Shown one piece after another: positions 55,231 through 63,253 of a DNA stretch of 64,000 bases. The stretch is from Rhizobium sp. ICMP 5592 (GTDB lineage: Bacteria > Pseudomonadota > Alphaproteobacteria > Rhizobiales > Rhizobiaceae), in the NCBI RefSeq assembly GCF_009498525.1, contig NZ_QSNT01000001.1, positions 1,449,083 through 1,513,082 on the forward strand, written 5' to 3'. Numbering within the stretch: position 1 is the stretch's first letter; every line of letters starts with the position of its first letter. Below the pieces are notes generated by a model. The model was not told where the DNA came from. It ran no database searches and was given only the letters and a program-made list of their open reading frames with translations. The translations under genes were made by a program, and so were the position numbers.

Positions 55231-56103
55231 GTGGCTGATGTTTGTACGCAGGGTGTGGATACGGGTTTTGTTGCCTTGGGCTATGCCAAGATCGCACTGC
55301 TTGGTGTTGTGCAAGGTCTGACCGAGCTATTGCCGGTTTCCTCCACCGCCCATATGCGGCTAGTGCCGGCTTTGCTCGGTTGGCAGGATCCAGGTTCGGC
55401 GTTCTCGGCGGCGATGCAGCTTGCTGCACTCGCCGCTATCATTTCCTATTTCTGGAGCGACGTTCGCTATGTTGCCTTTGGATCGGTCGATGCGATCCGG
55501 CAAAGGGATTGGCGGTCGCCCGCCATACGGCTTGCGATTGCCATTATCATTGCGACGATCCCGATCGGTATCGCCGGCTTGCTGCTATCATCGTCCCTAA
55601 ACGCTTGCGGCACCTCCCTTCGCAGCCTCTGGGTTATCGGCATTGCCTGCCTCGTCATGGGCCTTCTCCTGGCGGCTGCCGAACTTTACAGCCGGCACAG
55701 GAAGGACATGGAGCAAATGACGTTGCTCGACGCGCTCTTTGTCGGCATCACCCAGGTCGGTGCCCTCATCCCCGGCGTATCGCGGTCCGGCTCGACGCTG
55801 ACCGGAGCGTTGTTTCTTGGCCTGAAGCGCGACGAAGCCGCCCGTTTCTCCTTTCTCCTCGGACTGCCGGCAATCGCCTTGGCCGGACTGAAGGAGCTGT
55901 TGACGCTGTATAAGGCGCATATTCCGATGGAGGCATGGTCGGTGCTGATCGTCGGGCTGATCGTCGGCTGCATCTCGTCCTTCGTGGCGATCTGGGGCTT
56001 GATGCGCTTCCTGGAGCGGTTCTCCACCTGGCCGTTCGTGATCTATCGCGTCGTGCTGGGCGTCGTCATCCTCTTCGGCGTGTTTGCCTTGGGCTGGAGC
56101 TAA
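55231..56103 (+). CDS. uppP: Undecaprenyl-diphosphatase (UppP/BacA)
   Basis: A 290-residue inner-membrane enzyme that converts undecaprenyl diphosphate to the monophosphate carrier lipid for peptidoglycan and polysaccharide synthesis. Signature motifs are GVVQGLTELLPVSSTAH (near residue 25) and GALIPGVSRSGSTLTGALF (near 180), with about eight helices. The start is the GTG at 55231, the first possible one because an in-frame TGA lies two codons upstream. The AAGGG site is rather distant. Its histidine in VSSTAHM is retained. Confidence 0.95.
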   Translation: MADVCTQGVDTGFVALGYAKIALLGVVQGLTELLPVSSTAHMRLVPALLGWQDPGSAFSAAMQLAALAAIISYFWSDVRYVAFGSVDAIRQRDWRSPAIRLAIAIIIATIPIGIAGLLLSSSLNACGTSLRSLWVIGIACLVMGLLLAAAELYSRHRKDMEQMTLLDALFVGITQVGALIPGVSRSGSTLTGALFLGLKRDEAARFSFLLGLPAIALAGLKELLTLYKAHIPMEAWSVLIVGLIVGCISSFVAIWGLMRFLERFSTWPFVIYRVVLGVVILFGVFALGWS

Positions 56104-56184
56104 GCGGTCTCTTTTACGCTATCCGACCGGTTCGCCGCCTGCTATGTGGCCCAACAGTCAAGATATAGCGACGGGACCAAGACT

Positions 56185-56397
56185 ATGGATGTAAGAGACA
56201 GCAACGGAACAGTGCTTGCCGACGGCGACAACGTGACCCTGATCAAGGATCTGAAGGTTAAGGGGACATCCGTGACCTTGAAGCGCGGTACGCTGATCAA
56301 GGGCATCCGGCTGACCGGTAATGAAGACGAGATCGAATGCCGGGCTGAAAAGATCAAGGACCTGGTTCTCAGAACCGAGTTTCTAAAAAAGGCCTGA
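56185..56397 (+). CDS. PhnA/YjdM-like small protein lacking the zinc ribbon
   Basis: A 70-residue protein corresponding to the C-terminal domain of PhnA (YjdM): VRDSNGTVLADGDNVTLIKDLKVKGTSVTLKRGTLIKGIRL and CRAEKIKDLVLRTEFLKKA, an SH3-like barrel. The N-terminal zinc-ribbon half of the E. coli protein is absent. ATG 56185 is chosen because the family core begins there; a GTG at 56146 would add 13 unconserved residues. Despite the name, a phosphonate role is not supported by context. Confidence 0.8.
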   Translation: MDVRDSNGTVLADGDNVTLIKDLKVKGTSVTLKRGTLIKGIRLTGNEDEIECRAEKIKDLVLRTEFLKKA

Positions 56398-56403
56398 TGT
56401 AGT

Positions 56404-56434
56404 GTCATTGCCGTTTCGTATAAATGGCAATGAC
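56404..56434. terminator. Dyad between convergent genes
   Basis: GTCATTGCC and GGCAATGAC form a perfect 9-base stem with a 13-base loop, 6 bases after the PhnA-like stop and 35 bases before the SDR stop on the other strand. The T tract is weak. Confidence 0.5.
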
Positions 56435-56469
56435 TTGCTGGTAACCGCAAAAGGCGGGCTTTAGCGACG

Positions 56470-57234
56470 CTACCCGAAGACTAGGCCGCCATCCACGATA
56501 AGGTTCTGACCGGTTACCGCCCGCGCCCAGGGGCTTGCGAAGAAGAGGACGGCATCTGCCGCCTCTTCCGGCGTTGTTACACGGCGCAAGGGCGTATTTG
56601 CCGCAATGAGATCGAACACGGCGTCCGGTGTAGCGCTGCTGGCATCCGTGGTGCGGAGCAAACCTCCCGATACCATGTTGACCGTGATGCCCTGTGGCCC
56701 GAGTTCGGCGGCGGCCGTTCGTGTCAGCGAGAGTAGGGCAGCCTTGGCGGCCGTGTAGTCATGATAGGGCACGACTGGGTTCTGGAAGAGGTTGGTGCCG
56801 ATGGTGACGACGCGGCCGAATCTGGCTTTTGCCATGGAAGGGCGCGCTGCCTGGATGAGATTGAGCGCACCTTGCAGGGCGGTGTCGAGCTGCGCGGCAA
56901 TGGCCGTCCAGCTCAACTTGTCGAGCTTTGAACGAGCATCGCCGTTGAAACTGAAATCGGCAAGTGCATTGTGCACGATCGTCGTGGGCGCACCGAAATG
57001 CGCCGTGATCTCCTCAACAAGCCTTTCTGTTTCGTCCAGGCTGCGGATATCGGCCTGGAACGCCTGGGTATGATCGCCGAGCCGGGCGGCAAGCGCCTCG
57101 GCTGGTTCGCGGCTGGCGCGATAATTGATGGCGACCTTCGCACCTTCACGGGCAAAGGCGGCGGCGATCGCCGCGCCGAAGCCGCGGCCGGCGCCGGAGA
57201 CGATGACGATTTGCTGGTTGAGAGGCAGGCTCAT
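56470..57234 (-). CDS. Short-chain dehydrogenase/reductase, last gene of thi operon
   Basis: A 254-residue SDR: cofactor loop VSGAGRGFGAAIAAAF at residues 11-26, active-site Tyr and Lys in YHDYTAAKAALL (YxxxK), and NMVSGGLLRT. Asn-Tyr-Arg after strand 2 (INYRAS) suggests NADPH. The ATG overlaps the thiD stop by four bases. SDRs at this place in rhizobial thi operons have no agreed function; a reductase of a thiazole or pyrimidine by-product is conceivable. Confidence 0.85.
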   Translation of the reverse strand: MSLPLNQQIVIVSGAGRGFGAAIAAAFAREGAKVAINYRASREPAEALAARLGDHTQAFQADIRSLDETERLVEEITAHFGAPTTIVHNALADFSFNGDARSKLDKLSWTAIAAQLDTALQGALNLIQAARPSMAKARFGRVVTIGTNLFQNPVVPYHDYTAAKAALLSLTRTAAAELGPQGITVNMVSGGLLRTTDASSATPDAVFDLIAANTPLRRVTTPEEAADAVLFFASPWARAVTGQNLIVDGGLVFG

Positions 57235-58052
57235 GTCGGCTGTCCTTCTGTGGCTGGCCAAAAGGCGTGAAAATGCTGAACCGGCCCATGGCCGCTACCG
57301 ACGGAAAGCGTTCCGGCTGCGGCAACCGCGCCGGCAAGATAATGCTTGGCGGTGGCGACGGCTTCGCTCAGCGTCGCACCCTTGGCGATCTCGGCGGCCA
57401 GGGCGCTGGAGAGGGTGCAGCCGGTTCCGTGCGTGTTCTTGGTTGGAACGCGGCTGGCTTCGAACCACGTCAGACCTTCAGGGCCTGCCAGCACGTCGGG
57501 GCTTTCATCGCCGTCGAGATGCCCGCCCTTGATCAGCACGGCCAGTGGTCCGAGTTTCGCCAATGCCTGCGCCTGCCGCGCCATCGTTTCGCGATTTTTG
57601 GCAACCGGTTCGTGCAGAAGAGCCGCCGCCTCCGGCAGATTCGGTGTCAGCAGCGTCGAGAGCGGAAGCAACCGCCGGGTCAGGACGTCGATGGCGTCGG
57701 CGGCAAGCAGCGCGGCACCTCCCTTGGCGATCATCACCGGGTCGAGTACGACCGGAACATCCCGATGCGGCGTGAGCGCGTTAGCGACGGCCTCGGCGAT
57801 GGCCGCATTCGCGATCATGCCGATTTTGACGGCGTCGACGCGGACATCGGCGAAGATCGCCGCGATCTGATCGGCGACGAATTGCGGTGGGACGGGATGA
57901 ACGCCGGAAACGCCTTGCGTGTTTTGAGCCGTCAGGGCGGTCAACGCCGCCATGCCATAGACGCCACGCGCCGAAAATGCCTTCAAATCGGCCTGAATGC
58001 CGGCGCCGCCGGAGGGATCAGAGCCGGCGATGGAGAGTACGTTTCGGATCAT
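57231..58052 (-). CDS. thiD: Hydroxymethylpyrimidine (phosphate) kinase ThiD
   Basis: A 273-residue ribokinase-fold enzyme. VLSIAGSDPSGGAGIQADLKAFSARGVYG is the family start, and GTGCTLSSALAAEIAKG near residue 215 is the anion-hole/ATP motif with catalytic Cys/Asp-type loop. It phosphorylates HMP and HMP-P for thiamine phosphate synthesis. Overlaps thiE and the SDR gene by four bases each. Confidence 0.96.
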   Translation of the reverse strand: MIRNVLSIAGSDPSGGAGIQADLKAFSARGVYGMAALTALTAQNTQGVSGVHPVPPQFVADQIAAIFADVRVDAVKIGMIANAAIAEAVANALTPHRDVPVVLDPVMIAKGGAALLAADAIDVLTRRLLPLSTLLTPNLPEAAALLHEPVAKNRETMARQAQALAKLGPLAVLIKGGHLDGDESPDVLAGPEGLTWFEASRVPTKNTHGTGCTLSSALAAEIAKGATLSEAVATAKHYLAGAVAAAGTLSVGSGHGPVQHFHAFWPATEGQPT

Positions 58053-58684
58053 CGGCGTGCCTCTCTAATGGCTTTGGCAATCTCGGCGGCTGCGGCCTGC
58101 GGGTCCGGCGTGCCGCATATGGCCGAAACGACGGCGATGCCATCCGTACCGACCAAGAGGGCTTCGGCCGCATGCACGGCCTTCAAACCGCCAATCGCGA
58201 CCGACGGAACGGGGCAGAGGTCGACCATACGGGCAAGGCCCGCAAAGCCGATCGGTTGCTTGTGGTCAGGCTTTGTCGCCGTCGCGAAAACCGGACCGAT
58301 CCCGGCATAGTCCACGAGGGCGGGATCAATGGCAGCGGCAAGTGCCTCGGTTTCTACGGAGAGGCCAAGGATCATATCCGGGCCGATCAGGCGACGGGCA
58401 GTACGGGCATCCATGTCATCCTGGCCGACATGCAAGCCATCGGCCCCGATCGCGATTGCCGCCTCGACATCGTCATTGACGATCAGACGCGCGCTCGTGC
58501 CCGTCAGCGCCTGCTTCAGCGCGAGGCCGGTTTCGATCATGCTTGCGGTCGAGGCATGCTTGTCACGCAGTTGTACGACCGTGGCACCGCCGGCGACGGC
58601 AGCGCGGGCGGTTTCCACCATGCCGATACCGGCGCAGAGCACTGGATCGAGGACGAGATAAAGGGAGAGATCGAAGTGCTTCAT
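58049..58684 (-). CDS. thiE: Thiamine-phosphate synthase ThiE
   Basis: A 211-residue TIM barrel that joins HMP-PP and thiazole phosphate. Motifs: VVQLRDKHASTASMIETGLAL (normally VQLR.K), LIVNDDVEAAIAIGADGLHVGQDDMDA, and VAIGGLKAVHAAEALLVGTDGIAVVSAI. Overlaps thiM and thiD by four bases. Length and motifs are normal. Confidence 0.95.
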   Translation of the reverse strand: MKHFDLSLYLVLDPVLCAGIGMVETARAAVAGGATVVQLRDKHASTASMIETGLALKQALTGTSARLIVNDDVEAAIAIGADGLHVGQDDMDARTARRLIGPDMILGLSVETEALAAAIDPALVDYAGIGPVFATATKPDHKQPIGFAGLARMVDLCPVPSVAIGGLKAVHAAEALLVGTDGIAVVSAICGTPDPQAAAAEIAKAIREARR

Positions 58685-59484
58685 AGCGAGGTGATCCTTG
58701 CTTCGCCGTCAATCGCCTTTTCGTCGAGCGCGGCCAGAGCATCGAGGAAGCGCCATGAAAACGAACCGGGTCCGTCAGCTTCCCGGCCTGCGCGTTCGCC
58801 TGCCACGGCGAAGGTGGCCAATGCCGCGACCGTTGCGGCAAGCGGCTGATCCGGTCTTGTTGCCGAGAAGGCGCCGACGAGGCAGGTAAGCGAGCACCCG
58901 AGCGCAGTCACCTGTGGCATGAGCGGCGAACCGCCCTCGATGCGGCTGGCCTTGTTTCCGTCGGTGACGAAATCCGTGGCGCCGGTGACGGCAACGACCG
59001 ACCGATGTTTTTGAGCCAGCAGGACGGCGGCTTCCGCGGCCAGTTCGACGGGATCGCGGCTGTCCACGCCCTGGCCTCGGCTGACGCCGCCGGCGAGCGC
59101 AATGATTTCCGAGGCATTGCCGCGAATAATTGTCGGCTGCAATTCCAGCAACTGCGCAACCGCCCCGCGCCGGAAGGAGGTGGCGTAGTGGGCTACGGGG
59201 TCGAGAACCCAGGGCTTGCCGGCCTTGTTTGCCGCCTGCGCCGCCGATGTCATGCCAGCCAGCCAGCCGCTGGAAAGCGTGCCGATATTGATCGTCAACG
59301 CGCCGGAGATCGTGGCGAACTCGCCGGCCTCCTCTTCGGCATGCACCATCGCGGGCGAGGCGCCGGCGGCGAGCATCACATTGGCGGCGATATTCATGGC
59401 AACGAAGTTGGTGATGCATTGCACCAGTGGCGGGTTTGCGCGCATGGCCGTTAACAGGCTGCCTGGAGTGGTCTGGTCTTGCAT
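58681..59484 (-). CDS. thiM: Hydroxyethylthiazole kinase ThiM
   Basis: A 267-residue salvage kinase: PLVQCITNFVAMNIAANVMLAAGASPAMVHAEEE at the N-terminus is diagnostic, with KPWVLDPVAHYAT and VTGATDFVTDGNKASRI further on and GCSLTCLVGAFSA replacing the usual GTGC anion-hole sequence (Gly-Cys-Ser). First gene of the operon, downstream of a TPP riboswitch; a hairpin covers the AAGGG ribosome site just before the ATG. Confidence 0.95.
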   Translation of the reverse strand: MQDQTTPGSLLTAMRANPPLVQCITNFVAMNIAANVMLAAGASPAMVHAEEEAGEFATISGALTINIGTLSSGWLAGMTSAAQAANKAGKPWVLDPVAHYATSFRRGAVAQLLELQPTIIRGNASEIIALAGGVSRGQGVDSRDPVELAAEAAVLLAQKHRSVVAVTGATDFVTDGNKASRIEGGSPLMPQVTALGCSLTCLVGAFSATRPDQPLAATVAALATFAVAGERAGREADGPGSFSWRFLDALAALDEKAIDGEARITSL

Positions 59485-59486
59485 AT

Positions 59487-59500
59487 CGCCCTTTCGGGCG
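59487..59500 (-). promoter_or_regulatory. Hairpin sequestering the thiM ribosome site
   Basis: On the minus strand CGCCC-GAAA-GGGCG sits directly before the thiM start, so the AAGGG ribosome-binding bases fall inside a GNRA-capped stem. It is the likely translation-control part of the riboswitch. Confidence 0.6.
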
Positions 59501-59542
59501 GGGCGAGACGCGAAGGGAGACGACGCAATATGCCGAGACCCC

Positions 59543-59628
59543 GAGCGACTCCCTCCGCCAGCATGATCTGGTTCAGGTTCAAAGGGTACTTCTCAGCCCG
59601 TCATCGACGGACGCCCCTGTCTCTCATC
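59543..59628 (-). ncRNA. TPP riboswitch (THI element)
   Basis: On the minus strand the conserved core reads GGGGCG, then GGGCTGAGA, a short spacer, ACCCTTTGAACCTGAACC, AGATCATGCTGGCGGAGGGA. These are the standard THI-box segments in correct order (CTGAGA at 59596-59591; the ACCTGAACC part near 59575). It controls thiM-thiE-thiD-SDR by sensing thiamine diphosphate, here probably through ribosome access. Confidence 0.95.
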
Positions 59629-59874
59629 TCCGTCTTTCTCGCAGAGAATAGCCGTTCTGTCACCAGAAAATAGCTTGGCGATATCTTGATCGAAGTGAGC
59701 TGAAGCGGCTGGATAGCGCGAGATGGTTTCGCAACCCATGCACTGATTGCATGGGTGCAGTGATACCTTAGCTATGCAAATCCCGAAGGCTTTGCACTAT
59801 ATCGTGCTCATCGAAGCGGATGGAGCGCCAAGCACGGCAGCTCAGCTTCGAATACCCTAGGAAAGGGGATCATC

Positions 59875-60021
59875 ATGAACGTAGCACGCTCTTTTAACAA
59901 CTGGCTCAAGTATCGTCAGACGGTCGCCGAACTGGGCCGTATGTCCACGCGCGAACTGCATGACCTCGGCATCGGCCGTAGTGAAATCCGCAACGTCGCC
60001 CGTGCGGCCGTTGTTCGCTAA
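59875..60021 (+). CDS. DUF1127 small basic protein
   Basis: A 48-residue protein, MNVARSFNNWLKYRQTVAEL then GRMSTRELHDLGIGRSEIRN and a short tail. The second half is the DUF1127 (YjiS-like) core with its LxRMsxreLxDLGIxRseI pattern. GAAAGGGGA precedes the ATG. Short DUF1127 proteins of alphaproteobacteria affect phosphate and carbon metabolism and RNA handling, and in Rhodobacter one is co-transcribed with CcsR small RNAs. The same arrangement follows here: a terminator, then a CCUCCUCCC hairpin array. Confidence 0.92.
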   Translation: MNVARSFNNWLKYRQTVAELGRMSTRELHDLGIGRSEIRNVARAAVVR

Positions 60022-60058
60022 CAACGTAAAACGCTGATCTGCAGTCAAAATTCTGCTG

Positions 60059-60090
60059 GCGCCTGCTTCTTCCCGAGCGGGCGCTTTTGT
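60059..60090 (+). terminator. Terminator after DUF1127 gene (possibly leaky)
   Basis: GCGCCTGCT and AGCGGGCGC pair with one G-U wobble around an 8-base loop, followed by TTTTGTTT. It sits 37 bases after the DUF1127 stop. Read-through would extend into the CCUCCUCCC hairpins. Confidence 0.75.
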
Positions 60091-60228
60091 TTGGGTGCAC
60101 GCTGGGTGAAGCTCGACCCTTCGGGTGAGGGATCTGCGGCCTGGAAGCCTTCTGCTTTTCGCATAACGCATAGCTGCCCTGCAAATAAATGCCTATGAAG
60201 TAAGCAGGTCTAGTGTATAGTCATGTTT

Positions 60229-60385
60229 ATCGAAGCGATGCACCTCCTCCCGCAGAGCTTCGATTATGCGGGCGCCCTTATCCTCCTCCCAAGGTCGCTT
60301 GCGGGAACAGCAGCACTCCTCCTCCCAGCTGCTGTTCGGTTCTTTTCGAAAAGCCTGCCGCACCTCCTCCCGCGGCAGGCTTTTT
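60229..60385 (+). ncRNA. Array of four CCUCCUCCC-loop hairpins (cuckoo/CcsR-type small RNAs)
   Basis: Four successive stem-loops each show the nonamer CCTCCTCCC in the loop: 60243-60251 in stem ATCGAAGC/GCTTCGAT (60229-60264); 60282-60290 in a weaker stem (60268-60302); 60318-60326 in the perfect stem GAACAGCAGC/GCTGCTGTTC (60305-60337); 60363-60371 in the perfect 13-base stem AAAAGCCTGCCGC/GCGGCAGGCTTTT (60349-60384). Stems differ in sequence but loops are identical, so the loop is selected. CCUCCUCCC pairs with Shine-Dalgarno sequences. The motif and its place behind a DUF1127 gene match the CcsR RNAs of Rhodobacter and the cuckoo RNA family. Confidence 0.88.
60349..60385 (+). terminator. 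Rho-independent terminator formed by the fourth hairpin
   Basis: The 13-base perfect stem of the last CCUCCUCCC hairpin runs into TTTTT, so this hairpin ends the small RNA transcript as well as carrying the motif. Confidence 0.9.
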
Positions 60386-60601
60386 CGTTTTGAGCCTGCA
60401 TCAATCGCGCCGCGGCCCTGGAGCTGAGTTTCCTCAGCGGCTTAGCTGGAAAGCTACTCAGATCCTGATGCGCAATTCCTGACGCCAATGTGATCCGGAC
60501 CTCTCGTAAAAATTGATCGTGCCCCCTATGTGCGTAATGGAGAACGCGCTAGATCGGTCGGTACATCGTAATTGTATCTGCCGAAAATCAGGAGTTTGAG
60601 C

Positions 60602-61477
60602 ATGACCGATTCTGCCGAATATACGCCGCCGAAGATCTGGGTCTGGAACAAGGCGAGCGGGGGCCAATTTGCCAATATCAACCGCCCGATCGCTGGGCCG
60701 ACGCATGAGAAGGTACTGCCGGTTGGCCGCCATCCCCTGCAGCTCTATTCGCTGGGAACGCCAAATGGGGTGAAGGTCACGATCCTGCTCGAGGAGCTGC
60801 TGGCGTTGGGCCATAGCGGCGCTGAGTATGATGCCTGGCTGATCAAGATCGGCGAAGGCGACCAGTTTGGAAGCGGTTTCGTCGACGTCAATCCGAACTC
60901 CAAGATTCCGGCGCTGCTGGATCGCAGCGGCCCGACCCCGATCCGGGTCTTCGAATCCGGCTCGATCCTGACCTATCTCGCCGAAAAATTCGGCGCCTTC
61001 CTGCCGACCGAACAGCCGGCGCGCGCCGAATGCCTGTCGTGGCTGTTCTGGCAGATGGGCAGCGCGCCCTATCTCGGCGGCGGCTTCGGCCATTTCTACG
61101 CCTATGCGCCTTCAAAGATCGAATATGCGATCGACCGCTTCGCCATGGAAGTGAAGCGTCAGCTGGATGTGCTCGACCGGCGTTTGGCCGAAAGCGAATA
61201 TCTGGCGGGCAAGGACTATACGATCGCCGATATCGCCGTCTGGCCCTGGTATGGCGGGCTGGTGAAGGGCTGGCAGTATGGCGCGGCCGAGTTCCTTCAG
61301 GTACAGGACTACAAGAACGTCCAGCGCTGGGCGGAAGCGATCTTCGCACGGCCGGCTGTGAAGCGCGGGCGCAAGGTCAATCGCCTGTCCGGCGATCCCG
61401 CCGACCAATTGCATGAGCGTCACGACGCCAGCGATTTCGACACCAAGACCCAGGACAAGCTTGCAGCTGCAAGCTAA
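60602..61477 (+). CDS. yghU: Glutathione transferase-like disulfide-bond oxidoreductase, YghU type
   Basis: A 291-residue thioredoxin-fold protein. The N-terminal extension YTPPKIWVWNKASGGQFANINRPIAG is specific to YghU, followed by the thioredoxin domain (LQLYSLGTPNGVKVTILLEEL) with cis-Pro and glutathione contacts in PNSKIPALLD and RVFESGSILTYLAEKFG, and the helical C-terminal domain with DYTIADIAVWPWYG. ATG 60602 has CAGGAG upstream. It reduces small disulphides using bound glutathione. Followed by its own terminator. Confidence 0.93.
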   Translation: MTDSAEYTPPKIWVWNKASGGQFANINRPIAGPTHEKVLPVGRHPLQLYSLGTPNGVKVTILLEELLALGHSGAEYDAWLIKIGEGDQFGSGFVDVNPNSKIPALLDRSGPTPIRVFESGSILTYLAEKFGAFLPTEQPARAECLSWLFWQMGSAPYLGGGFGHFYAYAPSKIEYAIDRFAMEVKRQLDVLDRRLAESEYLAGKDYTIADIAVWPWYGGLVKGWQYGAAEFLQVQDYKNVQRWAEAIFARPAVKRGRKVNRLSGDPADQLHERHDASDFDTKTQDKLAAAS

Positions 61478-61499
61478 GCACTCCGCTGGCTCGCCTTTC

Positions 61500-61530
61500 A
61501 GCCCGTCGCCACCAATGGCGGCGGGCTTTT
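61500..61530 (+). terminator. Rho-independent terminator after yghU-like gene
   Basis: AGCCCGTCGCC and GGCGGCGGGCT form an 11-base stem with one G-U pair and a 6-base loop, followed by TTTT. Confidence 0.85.
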
Positions 61531-61663
61531 CATATCTGCGATTGCTCGGGCCTGTCCGAGCGGCACGTCAGCCTCGCTCCATCTTGTTTGGCCTAATGTC
61601 TCATAGACATTGATGCGCTCATCCGAAGTGCGTCGACGAAGGACCGCAAGGGGAATGCCGCGC

Positions 61664-63253
61664 ATGCAAAAGAGCTTTGACGACCGTGTTTCCGGCTTCG
61701 CCTCAAGTCGCCAACTGGACAACGATCGTGATTTGCTTCTCGCTTGTCTGGTTTCCGGCGGAGACGAACGGCTGGATTGCGAGCCTGTGACCGGCCTCAA
61801 TATGTACGGTCACGGCCCATCGCCACGGCCGATGGACCTGGCCTTCGGTTCCTCGACGGCATCGACTATTTCCACGCCTGCTTTCGCGGCAGTCGGCGCC
61901 TATCATGCGACGCTTCTCCGGGAGATGGAGACGCATCCGGCCGCTGACATCTATGCGCGAGAGATCACGATGGTCCGGACGGAACTGCTGCACCTGCTCG
62001 GCTTTAACGACGGCCCGGAGCAAGTGGACGCCGTCATGGCCACGTCCGGCACCGACCTCCATCTTTTCGTCGCCGCGCTGCTGGCGCGCGAGGATGACCG
62101 GACATTGATGACGATAACGCTGATGGGCAACGAGACCGGGAGCGGGGTCATGGCCGCCGCCGCCGGCCGGCACTTCATGAGCCGCGTCAGTAACGATCGC
62201 CCGGTTGCCAAGGGCGAAGAGCTTAGCCCTGGACAGGCGACGCGCAACACCTCCGTCGCGGTGCGCAACATCGATGGCTCATTGCGTAGCGACGAGGAGG
62301 TCGAGAGCGAGTTGAGGGGCCTGGTCGAGCTTGCCCGCGCCGCCGGTCTCAGATGTCTCCTGGTCGTGACGGATGTTTCCAAGACCAGCCTGCTGGCGCC
62401 GGGTCTGGAAACGGTGTTCCGCCTGAAAGCGCGTTTCGGCGCCATGCTCGACATCATGATCGATGCCTGCCAGTTCCGCGTCTCCGCCGCCACGATCCGC
62501 GGTTATCTCGCCCATGACTTTCTTGTGGCGCTGACGGGATCAAAGTTTCTGGCCGGGCCGATTTTCAGCGGGGTGCTGTTGTGTCCGCCACGATTGTCGG
62601 GTCGCCTGAAGCAGCGGGCTTTGCCGGCTGCGCTTGCCGATTATTGCGTGCAAGCGGACTGGCCCGAGGGCTGGGTGGCCAGGGATGGGTTGCCGCATCG
62701 TGCCAATTTCGGCCTCCTGCTGCGATGGAAAGCGGCCTTGTTCGAACTGGAGCGCTTTCTCAAGACGCCCGAGGAACGGGTGACGGCTATCCTGTCCGCC
62801 TTTGCTGGGGCAGTGCGGGATCGGCTGGAGCGTGACGAGGCCTTCGAACCGCTCGATACGCGGGCCATAGATCGCAATCGTCTGGGGGATCGGCCGAGTG
62901 GATCGCGCTGGGACGAGATCCCGTCGATCTTTTCATTCTACCTGCGCAATCCTCATCGTGGTGGCATCCTGCCGGCGGCGGAAACCGCTGCGGTCTATAA
63001 GGACCTAGCGGCCGAACAGGCTGGCCTTGCGCCGGTGCGTCTTGGTCAGCCGGTTCGCTGCGCCGATTTCGGCGACATGCCGGCGAGCGCCCTGAGAATC
63101 TGCCTGAGCGCGCCGTTGATCGTGCAGGCCTGCGAGAGCGCGCAGGCGCTGGGAAGCCTGATTGATCAGGCCATGGCGGTGCTGGACCGCACGGCCTTCG
63201 TCGCGGCGCAATTAGCGCCCCGAACAGACGCAATCCGCGCGTCGAGCGCTTAA
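61664..63253 (+). CDS. PLP-dependent enzyme of fold type I, function unassigned
   Basis: About 529 residues (ATG 61664, ten bases from AAGGGG; an in-frame ATG at 61655 is also possible). A pyridoxal site is visible: MATSGTDLHLFVAALLARED (cofactor phosphate loop), Asp267 in IDACQFRVSA (pairs with ring nitrogen) and Lys294 in ALTGSKFLAGP (Schiff-base lysine). The opening PMDLAFGSSTASTISTPAFAAVGAYHATLLREMETHP resembles decarboxylase/aminotransferase class V substrate loops. Overlaps the convergent CDF-like gene by four bases (TTAA). I cannot assign a reaction; decarboxylase, lyase and aminotransferase all remain possible. Confidence 0.75.
   Translation: MQKSFDDRVSGFASSRQLDNDRDLLLACLVSGGDERLDCEPVTGLNMYGHGPSPRPMDLAFGSSTASTISTPAFAAVGAYHATLLREMETHPAADIYAREITMVRTELLHLLGFNDGPEQVDAVMATSGTDLHLFVAALLAREDDRTLMTITLMGNETGSGVMAAAAGRHFMSRVSNDRPVAKGEELSPGQATRNTSVAVRNIDGSLRSDEEVESELRGLVELARAAGLRCLLVVTDVSKTSLLAPGLETVFRLKARFGAMLDIMIDACQFRVSAATIRGYLAHDFLVALTGSKFLAGPIFSGVLLCPPRLSGRLKQRALPAALADYCVQADWPEGWVARDGLPHRANFGLLLRWKAALFELERFLKTPEERVTAILSAFAGAVRDRLERDEAFEPLDTRAIDRNRLGDRPSGSRWDEIPSIFSFYLRNPHRGGILPAAETAAVYKDLAAEQAGLAPVRLGQPVRCADFGDMPASALRICLSAPLIVQACESAQALGSLIDQAMAVLDRTAFVAAQLAPRTDAIRASSA

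Noticed and set aside
60229..60385. CRISPR-like or tandem repeat array
   Set aside because: Repeats are only 9 bases, lie in hairpin loops with different stems, spacing is irregular, and no cas genes are present.
60213..60482. An 89-residue open frame across the hairpin array
   Set aside because: It is proline- and serine-rich because it reads the CCTCCTCCC loops, has no ribosome site, and the stems explain the sequence better.
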